Shown here: piece by piece, positions 1 through 5,534 of the stretch
How positions within the stretch are numbered: the first letter of the stretch is position 1
Layout of the letters: every line of letters starts with the position of its first letter
Origin: JAGVYE01 sp964502785
GTDB taxonomy: Archaea; Nanobdellota; Nanobdellia; Woesearchaeales; GW2011-AR9
Assembly (NCBI GenBank): GCA_964502785.1
Contig: CAZCXW010000066.1
Span: 1-5,816 of the forward strand
Length of the DNA stretch: 5,816 nucleotides
Direction: 5' to 3'
Made by a program: the position numbers and the translations under genes
The notes under the pieces: generated by a model
What the model was told of the DNA's origin: nothing
Databases searched by the model: none
The model's input: the letters and a program-made list of their open reading frames with translations, nothing else

Positions 1-709
1 TCCCGTTGGTTATCTCTCCGGCGAACTTTACATTTCCGAGATAAGCGCGATTTGCGAGTATTTTCTTCACGCCGTTTACGGTTAACCCATACGTTTTCGC
101 TAATTTATTTAAACTTATGTCCTCTTCGAGAAATTGTTGGAAGAGTTTCTGTACTTGTGGGGCTTTTTCTTTATTAACAAGTAATTCTTTATTGTCCATG
201 ATGTATCCTAAAGGGGGTTTGGTGACAGCACCGCCTTCTTGAAACTTCCGTGTCATGCCAAACGTCGTTCTTTCTCCGATGATATTCCTCTCAAATTCAG
301 CAAATGCAGAAATAATATGGAACATGAGCTTTCCTGATGCAGAAGCAGTTTCAATCTTATCCTGCAAAGAAATAAAATCCACATTCCATTCTTTAAGCTT
401 GTCAATGGTAAGAATTAAGTCTTTCAAGCTTCGGCTGAAACGGTCTAGTTTGTAGATGAAAATTGCGGAGAATTTCTTGTACTCTGCATCTAAGAGCATT
501 TTCTGCATTGCTGGACGATGTTTAAGATCTTTTGCTGATTTGCCTTCGTCTCGGTAAATTTCGTGTAATTCGTATCCTAACACCGTAGCATAATTGCGGA
601 GGACATCTTCTTGGCCGGCTAAAGAATAGCCCTCTCTCGCTTGTTCTTCGGTGGAAACCCGAATGTAAATCGCCGCTAGAGGCTTATTTTGTGCACTAAG
701 GGTCGTCAT
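1..709 (-). CDS. Large serine recombinase / site-specific integrase, C-terminally cut by window edge
   Basis: Reading the minus strand from the ATG at 709 gives 236 codons with no stop before the window edge. Residues 1-150 are a serine-recombinase catalytic domain: YIRVSTEEQ with the presumed nucleophile Ser19 and active-site Arg17, the YSLAGQ segment at 28-33, the arginine-bearing LDRFSRS at 88-94 (Arg90, Arg93), and the AEFERNIIGERT start of the long helix at 137-148. Residues from about 160 (KPPLGY at 164-169) begin the 'Recombinase' DNA-binding domain with a helix-turn-helix-like stretch around 199-218. Family members usually run to 450-600 residues and end with a zinc ribbon and coiled coil, which would lie outside the window. 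The family cuts and rejoins DNA at short attachment sites through a phosphoserine link. The gene is divergent from an unknown gene and has palindromes in its promoter. The catalytic residues seen are intact. Whether it serves a provirus, an integrative element or a transposon cannot be told here. Confidence 0.95.
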   Translation of the reverse strand, partial: MTTLSAQNKPLAAIYIRVSTEEQAREGYSLAGQEDVLRNYATVLGYELHEIYRDEGKSAKDLKHRPAMQKMLLDAEYKKFSAIFIYKLDRFSRSLKDLILTIDKLKEWNVDFISLQDKIETASASGKLMFHIISAFAEFERNIIGERTTFGMTRKFQEGGAVTKPPLGYIMDNKELLVNKEKAPQVQKLFQQFLEEDISLNKLAKTYGLTVNGVKKILANRAYLGNVKFAGEITNG

Positions 710-726
710 ATTCCTTCTCTTTGTAG

Positions 727-744
727 ACTTAGGGTGCCCTAAGT
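727..744. promoter_or_regulatory. Inverted repeat with TG centre: recombinase operator or crossover (att/res) site
   Basis: ACTTAGGG (727-734) and CCCTAAGT (737-744) are perfect 8-bp inverted arms around a 2-bp TG spacer. Symmetry continues imperfectly outward to 720-751, with 13 of 15 base pairs matching, although the outer matches are in AT-rich sequence. The repeat lies between the recombinase TATA box and its predicted transcription start, where a bound protein would block initiation. A near-palindrome around an asymmetric dinucleotide next to the gene is also how serine-recombinase crossover sites look. I cannot choose between operator and recombination site from sequence alone; both could be true. 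Confidence 0.6.
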
Positions 745-751
745 ATATAAA
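744..751 (-). promoter_or_regulatory. TATA box of the recombinase gene
   Basis: The minus strand reads TTTATATA from 751 down to 744, a full match to the archaeal TATA consensus. A start site about 30 nt downstream would fall near 721, giving a leader of roughly 12 nt that contains AGAAGGA just before the ATG at 709, a weak Shine-Dalgarno-like stretch. The transcription start is inferred from spacing only. Confidence 0.65.
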
Positions 752-754
752 ATT

Positions 755-771
755 TGTGTCGGAATGACACA
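755..771. promoter_or_regulatory. Second inverted repeat upstream of the recombinase TATA box
   Basis: TGTGTC (755-760) and GACACA (766-771) are perfect 6-bp inverted arms separated by GGAAT. The site covers the position of the BRE and the sequence immediately upstream of the recombinase TATA box, so together with the repeat at 727-744 it brackets that box. It may be a binding site for a regulator or an accessory recombinase site. Six-base arms can arise by chance, so support is modest. Confidence 0.35.
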
Positions 772-816
772 TTTCTTCGTTATTTTTGGGCTAATCTTGT
801 ATTTTTTTCCCTAACC

Positions 817-824
817 TTTAAATA
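817..824 (+). promoter_or_regulatory. TATA box of the 149-aa gene
   Basis: TTTAAATA begins 30 nt before the ATG at 847, which places the predicted transcription start at or next to the start codon (leaderless mRNA). This spacing decides the start: the in-frame TTG at 826 would lie upstream of the predicted transcript start. CCCTAA at 809-814 lies just upstream of the box and repeats one arm of the inverted repeat at 727-744. Confidence 0.6.
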
Positions 825-846
825 ATTGTGGTTATTATTTAATCCC

Positions 847-1296
847 ATGGTTAAAAGAGTTGGATACAAAGCTCTTTGTGAAGATGCAGTTCTTTTACTA
901 AAGAAGATAAAATGTTTAAGTTTCAAATTCTTGCATTATGAGCTTGCCCCTTCCGTGCGTAAGAATTTTTTAGAAGTATTGCGTATCTGCCGTAAACATC
1001 GGAGGATACAGGCGCCTTATAAACTCCAGTTAGGTCTCTTGGTAGCAGATATAATTCAAATTAATGACCATGTGCAGGAAGTGGTTATTCTCACCAGTGA
1101 ATTGATGAAAGGGGTACGTTCTTTCTCAAATGAGGATCGTGAGGAATTTTTTATGAATTTGGGTGTTCAAGATGTTGCTCCTGAATTTGCGGGGTTGGGG
1201 GACAATTTAAAGGCTGTCTTAGAAGATATGGCCTGGCTGACAGATGACTATTTAGAAAGTGTTGGTGAGTATTTTTCTACTAATCTTGAGAACTAG
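847..1296 (+). CDS. Hypothetical helical protein, 149 aa, unrecognised family
   Basis: I do not recognise this protein. From the ATG at 847 it has 149 residues, ending in TAG at 1294-1296. It appears almost wholly alpha-helical, with a basic N-terminal half (VRKNFLEVLRICRKHRR around 37-53), a central amphipathic helix (about 59-90), and an acidic C-terminal third (EDREE at 96-100, then many Asp/Glu to the end). It has two cysteines near the N-terminus (11, 23) and one at 48, not arranged as a zinc site. There is no signal peptide or clear membrane span. The start is chosen by the TATA spacing. It is divergent from a serine recombinase and shares the 137-bp intergenic region with it, so it may be an accessory gene of the same element or the first host gene beyond its edge. 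A small helical-bundle protein is as far as the sequence goes. Confidence 0.75.
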   Translation: MVKRVGYKALCEDAVLLLKKIKCLSFKFLHYELAPSVRKNFLEVLRICRKHRRIQAPYKLQLGLLVADIIQINDHVQEVVILTSELMKGVRSFSNEDREEFFMNLGVQDVAPEFAGLGDNLKAVLEDMAWLTDDYLESVGEYFSTNLEN

Positions 1297-1455
1297 AAGG
1301 GGATAAAATATTTAAGCATGGTTTGAATTATTATATTTTAAATCTTATTAACACTGATTGTATTTTAATATTTCATAAAATGTAACTTTTAATTATGGTT
1401 TATAATATTTGGTCTTGAATATATTAATTAATAATCTTAATTTTAAGCCGTAACT
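1297..1455. other. AT-rich intergenic stretch with short direct repeats, no gene seen
   Basis: No open frame of useful length was found on either strand. The stretch is strongly AT-rich. GTAACTTTTA occurs at 1382-1391 and again at 1450-1459, the second copy running into the TATA box of the next gene, and ATGGTTT also occurs twice. TATTAATTAATA at 1422-1433 is self-complementary but so AT-rich that it means little. No convincing terminator hairpin for the upstream gene was found. The repeats might be upstream regulator sites, but support is weak. Confidence 0.4.
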
Positions 1456-1456
1456 T

Positions 1457-1464
1457 TTATAAAA
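1457..1464 (+). promoter_or_regulatory. TATA box of the AbrB-PhoU gene
   Basis: TTTATAAA, inside TTTTATAAAA at 1456-1465, begins 29 nt before the ATG at 1486. Transcription would start at or beside the start codon, giving a leaderless message. No Shine-Dalgarno is possible because the interval is filled by a palindrome. Confidence 0.7.
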
Positions 1465-1466
1465 AG

Positions 1467-1484
1467 CTATTTAGTACTAAATAG
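1467..1484. promoter_or_regulatory. Perfect 18-bp palindrome, likely operator of the AbrB-PhoU gene
   Basis: CTATTTAGTACTAAATAG equals its own reverse complement over all 18 bases. It starts 2 bp after the TATA tract and ends one base before the ATG, so it occupies the whole promoter-to-start interval. A dimer bound here would stop RNA polymerase from loading. The downstream gene encodes an AbrB-type DNA-binding domain, and proteins of that kind bind as dimers, so autoregulation is the simplest inference. I found no second copy in the window. Confidence 0.7.
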
Positions 1485-1485
1485 T

Positions 1486-2361
1486 ATGGATACGAGGAAT
1501 GTACAAAGGACGGGAGATATGTTTTATGTCTATCTTCCCACCCGCTGGTGCAAGCGTTTTAATATTTCTGCAAAATCAAAAGTGGGAATTCTTCCTCTCC
1601 CTGATGGTTCTTTGAGGATTTTTCCAGAATCAGTCGAAAGGAAGTCTTCTCATCTCGAATTTCAGGTTAAGGGCGATGATTCTGATAGTTTACATAAACT
1701 GATTGTCGCTTCTTACATTAGTCCCGCGGCTTCTTTTCGCATCACACTGACGAAAGAGATAGATTTTATCAAAGTTTTAATGCAGAAGAATCTGGTGAGC
1801 TTGGAACTCGTTGAGATGGATGGCAATAAAATAACTTGCGAGTCTACAATCCAAGTGAACGACCCTCTGCTGCTGCTGATTACCATGCTGCGCAAGGTTC
1901 GCAACTTGCTTCTGGTCATGTCCAAAGAAACACAGCATGAACTTATAGAACGTTATGAGGAGGAGATTGACCGCAGCAAACTTCTTATCGAAAAAGCGAC
2001 GGTTAATGGATTTGTGAATCCAGTGCAGACAACGTATAAAGCTATTGAATTGCATCATATTTCCTTGCTTTCAAAATCGTTAGAAAGCATGGTTGATCAT
2101 CTTATTCTTCTTGAAAAACCTGTCCTTGTTTTCATCAAAAAGATTTCTGATATCCTCGCTGAATTGCAGGAACTGCTTCATAACCAATGCGCTTCTCTCC
2201 GTTCTGAAACAGCGCTCCAGCTGAATAATAAAATTAATGTTTTGCAAAACATAAAAGTAGAAGATATCAACAGTTATTCACTTAAAAGAATTGTCCGCGC
2301 TTTAAATGCCATTTCCGAAGTGATTATCGACTGGGCAGTTATGAAAGAAGTGGAGAAATGA
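1486..2361 (+). CDS. AbrB-PhoU domain regulator (archaeal phosphate-uptake-regulator type)
   Basis: The 291-aa product opens with a SpoVT/AbrB swapped-hairpin domain at about 1-48 (RNVQRTGDMFYVYLPTRWCKRF, split here as residues 4-25, then a short strand ending LRIFPES). This is the usual head of archaeal PhoU-type regulators, in place of a free-standing PhoU. The rest is helical and PhoU-like: RYEEEIDR at 156-163 matches the acidic helix motif, and LSKSLESMVDHL at 195-206 matches the second-repeat E-x3-D-H motif. Known relatives are linked to control of phosphate uptake; DNA binding comes from the AbrB part and sensing from the PhoU part. No Pst transporter or two-component genes are next to it here, so its target is unknown. 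The message is probably leaderless and the gene probably self-regulated through the palindrome directly before the ATG. The downstream neighbour is convergent, so it is a single-gene unit. Confidence 0.88.
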   Translation: MDTRNVQRTGDMFYVYLPTRWCKRFNISAKSKVGILPLPDGSLRIFPESVERKSSHLEFQVKGDDSDSLHKLIVASYISPAASFRITLTKEIDFIKVLMQKNLVSLELVEMDGNKITCESTIQVNDPLLLLITMLRKVRNLLLVMSKETQHELIERYEEEIDRSKLLIEKATVNGFVNPVQTTYKAIELHHISLLSKSLESMVDHLILLEKPVLVFIKKISDILAELQELLHNQCASLRSETALQLNNKINVLQNIKVEDINSYSLKRIVRALNAISEVIIDWAVMKEVEK

Positions 2362-2412
2362 TGTGGTGTTCTTGAGATCTGAAGGATGGGTTAAATAATT
2401 TTATTTATTTAG

Positions 2413-2454
2413 TTTTTTTACTGTTTGACCTGGTTAAGCAGTAAACCCATTTTT
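2413..2454 (+). terminator. Hairpin with T-runs between convergent genes
   Basis: Bases 2417-2429 pair with 2433-2445 in plus-strand RNA as an unbroken 13-bp stem with two G-U pairs and a 3-nt loop. A T7 run (2413-2419) overlaps its left foot and a T5 run (2450-2454) follows it after CCCA. In minus-strand RNA the two wobble pairs become mismatches, so the structure favours the plus strand and would serve the AbrB-PhoU gene. Archaeal termination relies mainly on T-runs, so the hairpin may instead stabilise the 3' end. The minus-strand gene has only a modest T-rich stretch after its stop. Confidence 0.45.
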
Positions 2455-2469
2455 GCATAAATAAATTCC

Positions 2470-4338
2470 TCAATAACTCAACAGCACTTCTACGTCCTTG
2501 CCGAAGATATCTTTCAAATCATCAAAGATAGGTTCTTTGATGAACGCTCGCTGCGGAAACTTTGCTGTAGCCAGCGCTTTTTCTAGCTCCTCTAAATTAG
2601 ATTCTTCTGTTGTTCCTAAACTGCCGTCAGGGTTTATCTGCGCTTTTTCGATTTTTTTCTCTGCGGCGTCGATGTCATGGATGATGAATGCAATCTTTTC
2701 CATCAAAATGACTTCCCCATATTTCTCTCCATGTTTGACGCGAATTTTTGCGCGTTCTAGTTCTTGTCCTCGTTTACGCTGCATATATTCTATCATAAAA
2801 CGGATCAAACCAGAACTGCCTTTGCGCGCTTTCTCGATATCTGCTTTGGTAAGCTGTTTTTTATCCTGCTTGCGTTTTGCTTCGACAATTTCATTTAAAT
2901 CGCGTAAATAACGCGCCGGAATTTTTCCCGTGGCAATTAATTCATCTTCAAAAAGCTTAATCAATTCTTCGTCCTGCGCTTTTTCAATTCCTTCTAATTT
3001 TAAGACATCGCGGATGATCGTGACAATTTCATCGTATAAAAAGTGGATGCTTTGCTGGTCATGGCTTTCTTCGATATCTTTAAATAATTCACGGATGCGT
3101 TTCAGATATTTTTCAGCATTATTAAGATAATCATCTAACTCTGTTCCTGTCAATTCTTTCTTTTCTCCATGTTCAATCTTTTTGCGCAATTCTACATTAC
3201 GGCGCAGAATGTCAACGTATTCTTTTTCAAGAATTTTTTCTTTCTTGACAAAAATCTCTTCCATTACCTCTGGTGTTTCTCGTGGTGTAGGGGGAGGCAA
3301 GCCATACAACATTAATGCAGCTTGACTTGGCGTGAGGATAGCATAGAAAGTATCTTCCATACCCATTTCTTTTAAACGTAATTTGACGCGGCTGACGCTT
3401 TGTTCTCCCGTACTCATGAACAAATCAATGGCTTCCCGGCTGGGTTTAATTCTTCCCATTCTGAGGAGCTGTTTCCAGGGCATGAAAATTCCACGGTCAT
3501 AGAATGGAACGCCGTCTCTCAAGAGGGTGAAGATAATTGGGTTTGCTTCTTTTAATGATTCCCAGAAATCAGTGAGGATATACACCTGAATGTTTAATTT
3601 ATTTTTGATGCCCGTCAATTCTCCGGCTTCGACGCCCATGCCGATAATGATCGCCCGTAATTTGTCTTTTAATTCCACGCGGGTCATTTTTTTGACATCC
3701 GTGTCGTCAATAACGATCCAGACATCAATGTCTGATTCATGAGTGGCTTTTCCTTGAACGAGGGAACCGGCAAGAACATAGCTCATGATGTATTTTTCAA
3801 ACTTTTTAATGACCATATTTTTATGAATTTCCGCAATCTTAATCGCGGCGAGCATTCCTGAATCGTGCAGAGGCGCGCTGACCGAAACAAGGCGGTTTAA
3901 ATCGAATTTGCCATCGTAGCAGTTCTGCCAGATGTCTGTAAGGAGGATGCTTTGCGGGTGAATTTTTTTGTCGATGTCTTCCCCGATCTTTGCAACAATG
4001 GAAGAAAACTTTGTGTGCAGTTCATCTTTGGTCATTTTCGTGGAAGTTGTGTCGTCAACAATGACCAGAAGCTCAATTTTTTCTTCGTCTTCAGGTTTTT
4101 TTTCTTCTGCTTTTTGCTCGTCTTGAACGTGAGGCTTTTCTGGTGGAAGAAGGGTAATGCCAACGATGTAATCCCCAAATTTTTCAATGACCTGCTCTTT
4201 GAACTTATCGAGTTTTTCCTTCAGCGCTTTTAATTTCTTTTCTACTTCCGGTGGAAGATTTGGCAAAGAAGGAAGGGGAGAAGCATTTGATGCTGGCTTG
4301 AGTTCTTTTGGCGATAAAGTTTTTGCTTTTTTAGACAT
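2470..4338 (-). CDS. Duplicated nucleotidyltransferase fused to HEPN-like domain, 622 aa
   Basis: Order of parts: a Pro/Lys-rich N-terminus (1-30), a charged helix (31-55), nucleotidyltransferase (NTase) repeat 1 (about 46-168), repeat 2 (about 174-295), a HEPN-like four-helix region (about 298-425), and a Lys/Glu-rich helical tail to 622. Repeat 2 has the polymerase-beta-type signature: GS at 191-192, then SDID with Asp203 and Asp205. Repeat 1 aligns with it (VIEKFGDYI/VIKKFEKYI; VDDTTSTKMTKDEL/IDDTDVKKMTRVEL; LLTDIW/ILTDFW) but lacks GS and has Lys87/Glu89 in place of the aspartates, so it is probably structural. The HEPN-like part contains GLPPPTPRETPEVMEEIF and RKKIEH (Arg385-x4-His390), the R-x4-6-H signature of HEPN. 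Such NTase-HEPN proteins are known in archaea, and the separate domains form toxin-antitoxin pairs; the target of this one is unknown. Cytoplasmic, with no membrane segment. The start is supported by a Shine-Dalgarno 8 nt upstream. Confidence 0.85.
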   Translation of the reverse strand: MSKKAKTLSPKELKPASNASPLPSLPNLPPEVEKKLKALKEKLDKFKEQVIEKFGDYIVGITLLPPEKPHVQDEQKAEEKKPEDEEKIELLVIVDDTTSTKMTKDELHTKFSSIVAKIGEDIDKKIHPQSILLTDIWQNCYDGKFDLNRLVSVSAPLHDSGMLAAIKIAEIHKNMVIKKFEKYIMSYVLAGSLVQGKATHESDIDVWIVIDDTDVKKMTRVELKDKLRAIIIGMGVEAGELTGIKNKLNIQVYILTDFWESLKEANPIIFTLLRDGVPFYDRGIFMPWKQLLRMGRIKPSREAIDLFMSTGEQSVSRVKLRLKEMGMEDTFYAILTPSQAALMLYGLPPPTPRETPEVMEEIFVKKEKILEKEYVDILRRNVELRKKIEHGEKKELTGTELDDYLNNAEKYLKRIRELFKDIEESHDQQSIHFLYDEIVTIIRDVLKLEGIEKAQDEELIKLFEDELIATGKIPARYLRDLNEIVEAKRKQDKKQLTKADIEKARKGSSGLIRFMIEYMQRKRGQELERAKIRVKHGEKYGEVILMEKIAFIIHDIDAAEKKIEKAQINPDGSLGTTEESNLEELEKALATAKFPQRAFIKEPIFDDLKDIFGKDVEVLLSY

Positions 4339-4346
4339 AGTTTAAA

Positions 4347-4353
4347 ATCACCT
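4347..4353 (-). promoter_or_regulatory. Shine-Dalgarno of the nucleotidyltransferase gene
   Basis: The minus strand reads AGGTGAT, a full match to the archaeal 16S anti-Shine-Dalgarno complement, 8 nt before the ATG at 4338. This fixes the start and shows that this gene, unlike its plus-strand neighbours, uses a leadered message. Confidence 0.75.
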
Positions 4354-4388
4354 GCGACATTTTTATGCACTAAGTAAACGAGATGTTC

Positions 4389-4396
4389 TATATAAA
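4389..4396 (-). promoter_or_regulatory. TATA box of the nucleotidyltransferase gene
   Basis: The minus strand reads TTTATATA from 4396 to 4389. A start about 30 nt downstream falls near 4366, giving a leader of about 27 nt that includes the Shine-Dalgarno at 4347-4353. The roughly 110 bp between this box and the opposing promoter at 4509 show nothing I can name beyond a repeated CTGGAAG. Confidence 0.6.
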
Positions 4397-4508
4397 TATA
4401 AGTGTTTTTCTGGAAGGTGGGACGTTTTGGTCGGTTCATTTGCTGCACATTCGAGCAGAAGAAGTTTTATTGAAAAAACCTTTGGAGATACTCTGGAAGA
4501 AAGAAAAG

Positions 4509-4516
4509 AATATAAA
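4509..4516 (+). promoter_or_regulatory. TATA box of the His-rich protein gene
   Basis: AATATAAA begins 30 nt before the ATG at 4539. The T-rich interval before the ATG holds no Shine-Dalgarno, consistent with a leaderless message starting at or beside the ATG. Confidence 0.6.
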
Positions 4517-4538
4517 TGAAGAGTTTTTACTTTAATCT

Positions 4539-5471
4539 ATGTTAAATCCAGTAAAGAGGTTAAGAGAAGCGTTTTTGAGTAGAGTTTTTATTGCGATTGA
4601 AAGCGGGATGTTAGCAGCAGCTTTGCCTTTTTTGTTGCATGATTCCTCTCATGGAGCGCATGCCGGTGGCGATCATGCGGCCCATGGCGAGCATGGCCCT
4701 AAAAAATCAAAGAATTTGGATGAGCTGATGAGTCAACTTCGAGAACAGCATTCTTCTGATCTTGACAAAGCATTTGAAGCCTATGAAGGCTGGAACAAAA
4801 AAGAACATCAAAACCATATTTATAATCATCTCTTGACACCGGCGCAGGAAGAATTGTATAAAGGGATTAAAGACAAAGTTGAAGAAGTGTTTCATGAAGA
4901 TGAAGCTAAAATACATAATAAAGAAAAAGAGATTAAGCAAGTCGTTACGCACGGCATAAAAAAATATTTTGAAAAAGCGAAGCCCTCGGTAGGTAAAATT
5001 TTGGAAGATATGCAGATGAGTGAAGATGAACAGTATGATTTCTTGACACAGTTTTATGATGCTCACGTTGGTGCAGAGGGGCAAAGAGGGGGAAATAAAG
5101 AGATTAAAAGTATCCGAAATCTGGCAGAGTTTGCGAAAGATAGAAAAGCTTTAGCAGGTGATTTGGTGAGATTTATGGCGCAGAACCAAGGAGCACACAA
5201 AGAAGGGGCTTTAAATGCACTTAATAGCAAACACTTTCAACATCATTTTCTAAAGTTTGATTCCACAGAATTAGCCGCCTATCTAAAACCTAAATTTGAA
5301 GAACATGGATACGAAATAGATAGGAAACCAGAGTATTTACAGGCGGATCATGGTGAATTATTAGGTCTCCATCAGAGAGTAATCGAGAAAAAAGGACATC
5401 CTTACCTCCGAAAAAAAGGAGATGCAGAGGAAGAAGCGCATGGCGGGGATCATGGCGGCGGGCACCATTGA
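4539..5471 (+). CDS. His-rich protein, 310 aa, unknown family, first of a tandem paralogue pair
   Basis: I recognise no known family. Residues 1-11 are basic, and 12-33 are mostly hydrophobic (VFIAIESGMLAAALPFLL at 16-33) with one Glu, possibly a signal anchor or a buried helix. Residues 34-53 form a His/Gly/Ala tract with six histidines (34, 38, 41, 46, 49, 52), and the last ten residues carry four more (301, 305, 309, 310). I count 26 histidines in all, suggesting metal binding or pH response, which is inference. Between the tracts is a charged helical region (about 57-290), including KKSKNLDEL and EELYKGIKDKVEEVF. Residues 59-125 align without gaps to 25-91 of the next gene, with about 19 identities. 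TATA spacing supports the ATG at 4539; M24 at 4608 is an alternative that would remove part of the hydrophobic stretch. It is divergent from the nucleotidyltransferase gene, and a functional link is not shown. Confidence 0.8.
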   Translation: MLNPVKRLREAFLSRVFIAIESGMLAAALPFLLHDSSHGAHAGGDHAAHGEHGPKKSKNLDELMSQLREQHSSDLDKAFEAYEGWNKKEHQNHIYNHLLTPAQEELYKGIKDKVEEVFHEDEAKIHNKEKEIKQVVTHGIKKYFEKAKPSVGKILEDMQMSEDEQYDFLTQFYDAHVGAEGQRGGNKEIKSIRNLAEFAKDRKALAGDLVRFMAQNQGAHKEGALNALNSKHFQHHFLKFDSTELAAYLKPKFEEHGYEIDRKPEYLQADHGELLGLHQRVIEKKGHPYLRKKGDAEEEAHGGDHGGGHH

Positions 5472-5503
5472 ACTACTTTTGAGTGACTAAATTAAGAGAA
5501 ATG

Positions 5504-5514
5504 TTTATATATAA
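5504..5514 (+). promoter_or_regulatory. TATA box of the second paralogue
   Basis: TTTATATATAA begins 31 nt before the ATG at 5535, again fitting a leaderless message. The paralogue therefore has its own promoter in the 63-bp gap and need not be read through from the upstream gene, which has no clear terminator. Confidence 0.65.
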
Positions 5515-5534
5515 GTGATGTTTTAAATTAGATT

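Noticed and set aside
826..846. In-frame TTG start giving seven extra residues on the 149-aa protein
   Set aside because: It lies only 9 nt after the start of the TATA box and would be upstream of the predicted transcript start; the ATG at 847 has the same spacing as the other plus-strand genes.
847..1296. Possible Avd-like four-helix bundle, as found in diversity-generating retroelements
   Set aside because: Only a vague helical resemblance; no reverse transcriptase, template repeat or variable repeat is visible in the window.
1422..1433. Palindrome TATTAATTAATA as an operator
   Set aside because: Twelve bases of pure A/T in an AT-rich gap are expected by chance, and the position is not tied to a promoter.
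2498..4233. Plus-strand open frames opposite the nucleotidyltransferase gene
   Set aside because: They are Ser/Phe-rich mirror translations of a Lys/Glu-rich gene with clear domains and no promoter or ribosome site of their own.
2470..4338. Two-gene HEPN/MNT toxin-antitoxin operon
   Set aside because: Both domains lie in one continuous frame with a single promoter and start site, so it is a fusion, not a gene pair.
4242..4448. Minus-strand open frame of 68 codons across the divergent promoter region
   Set aside because: It overlaps the TATA box, Shine-Dalgarno and start of the nucleotidyltransferase gene in another frame and has no recognisable content.
4707..5084. Minus-strand open frame of 125 codons with Phe/Ile-rich, membrane-like sequence
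   Set aside because: It is the antisense of the Lys/Glu-rich core of the His-rich gene, which yields Phe/Leu/Ile by complement; the plus-strand reading has a promoter and a paralogue.
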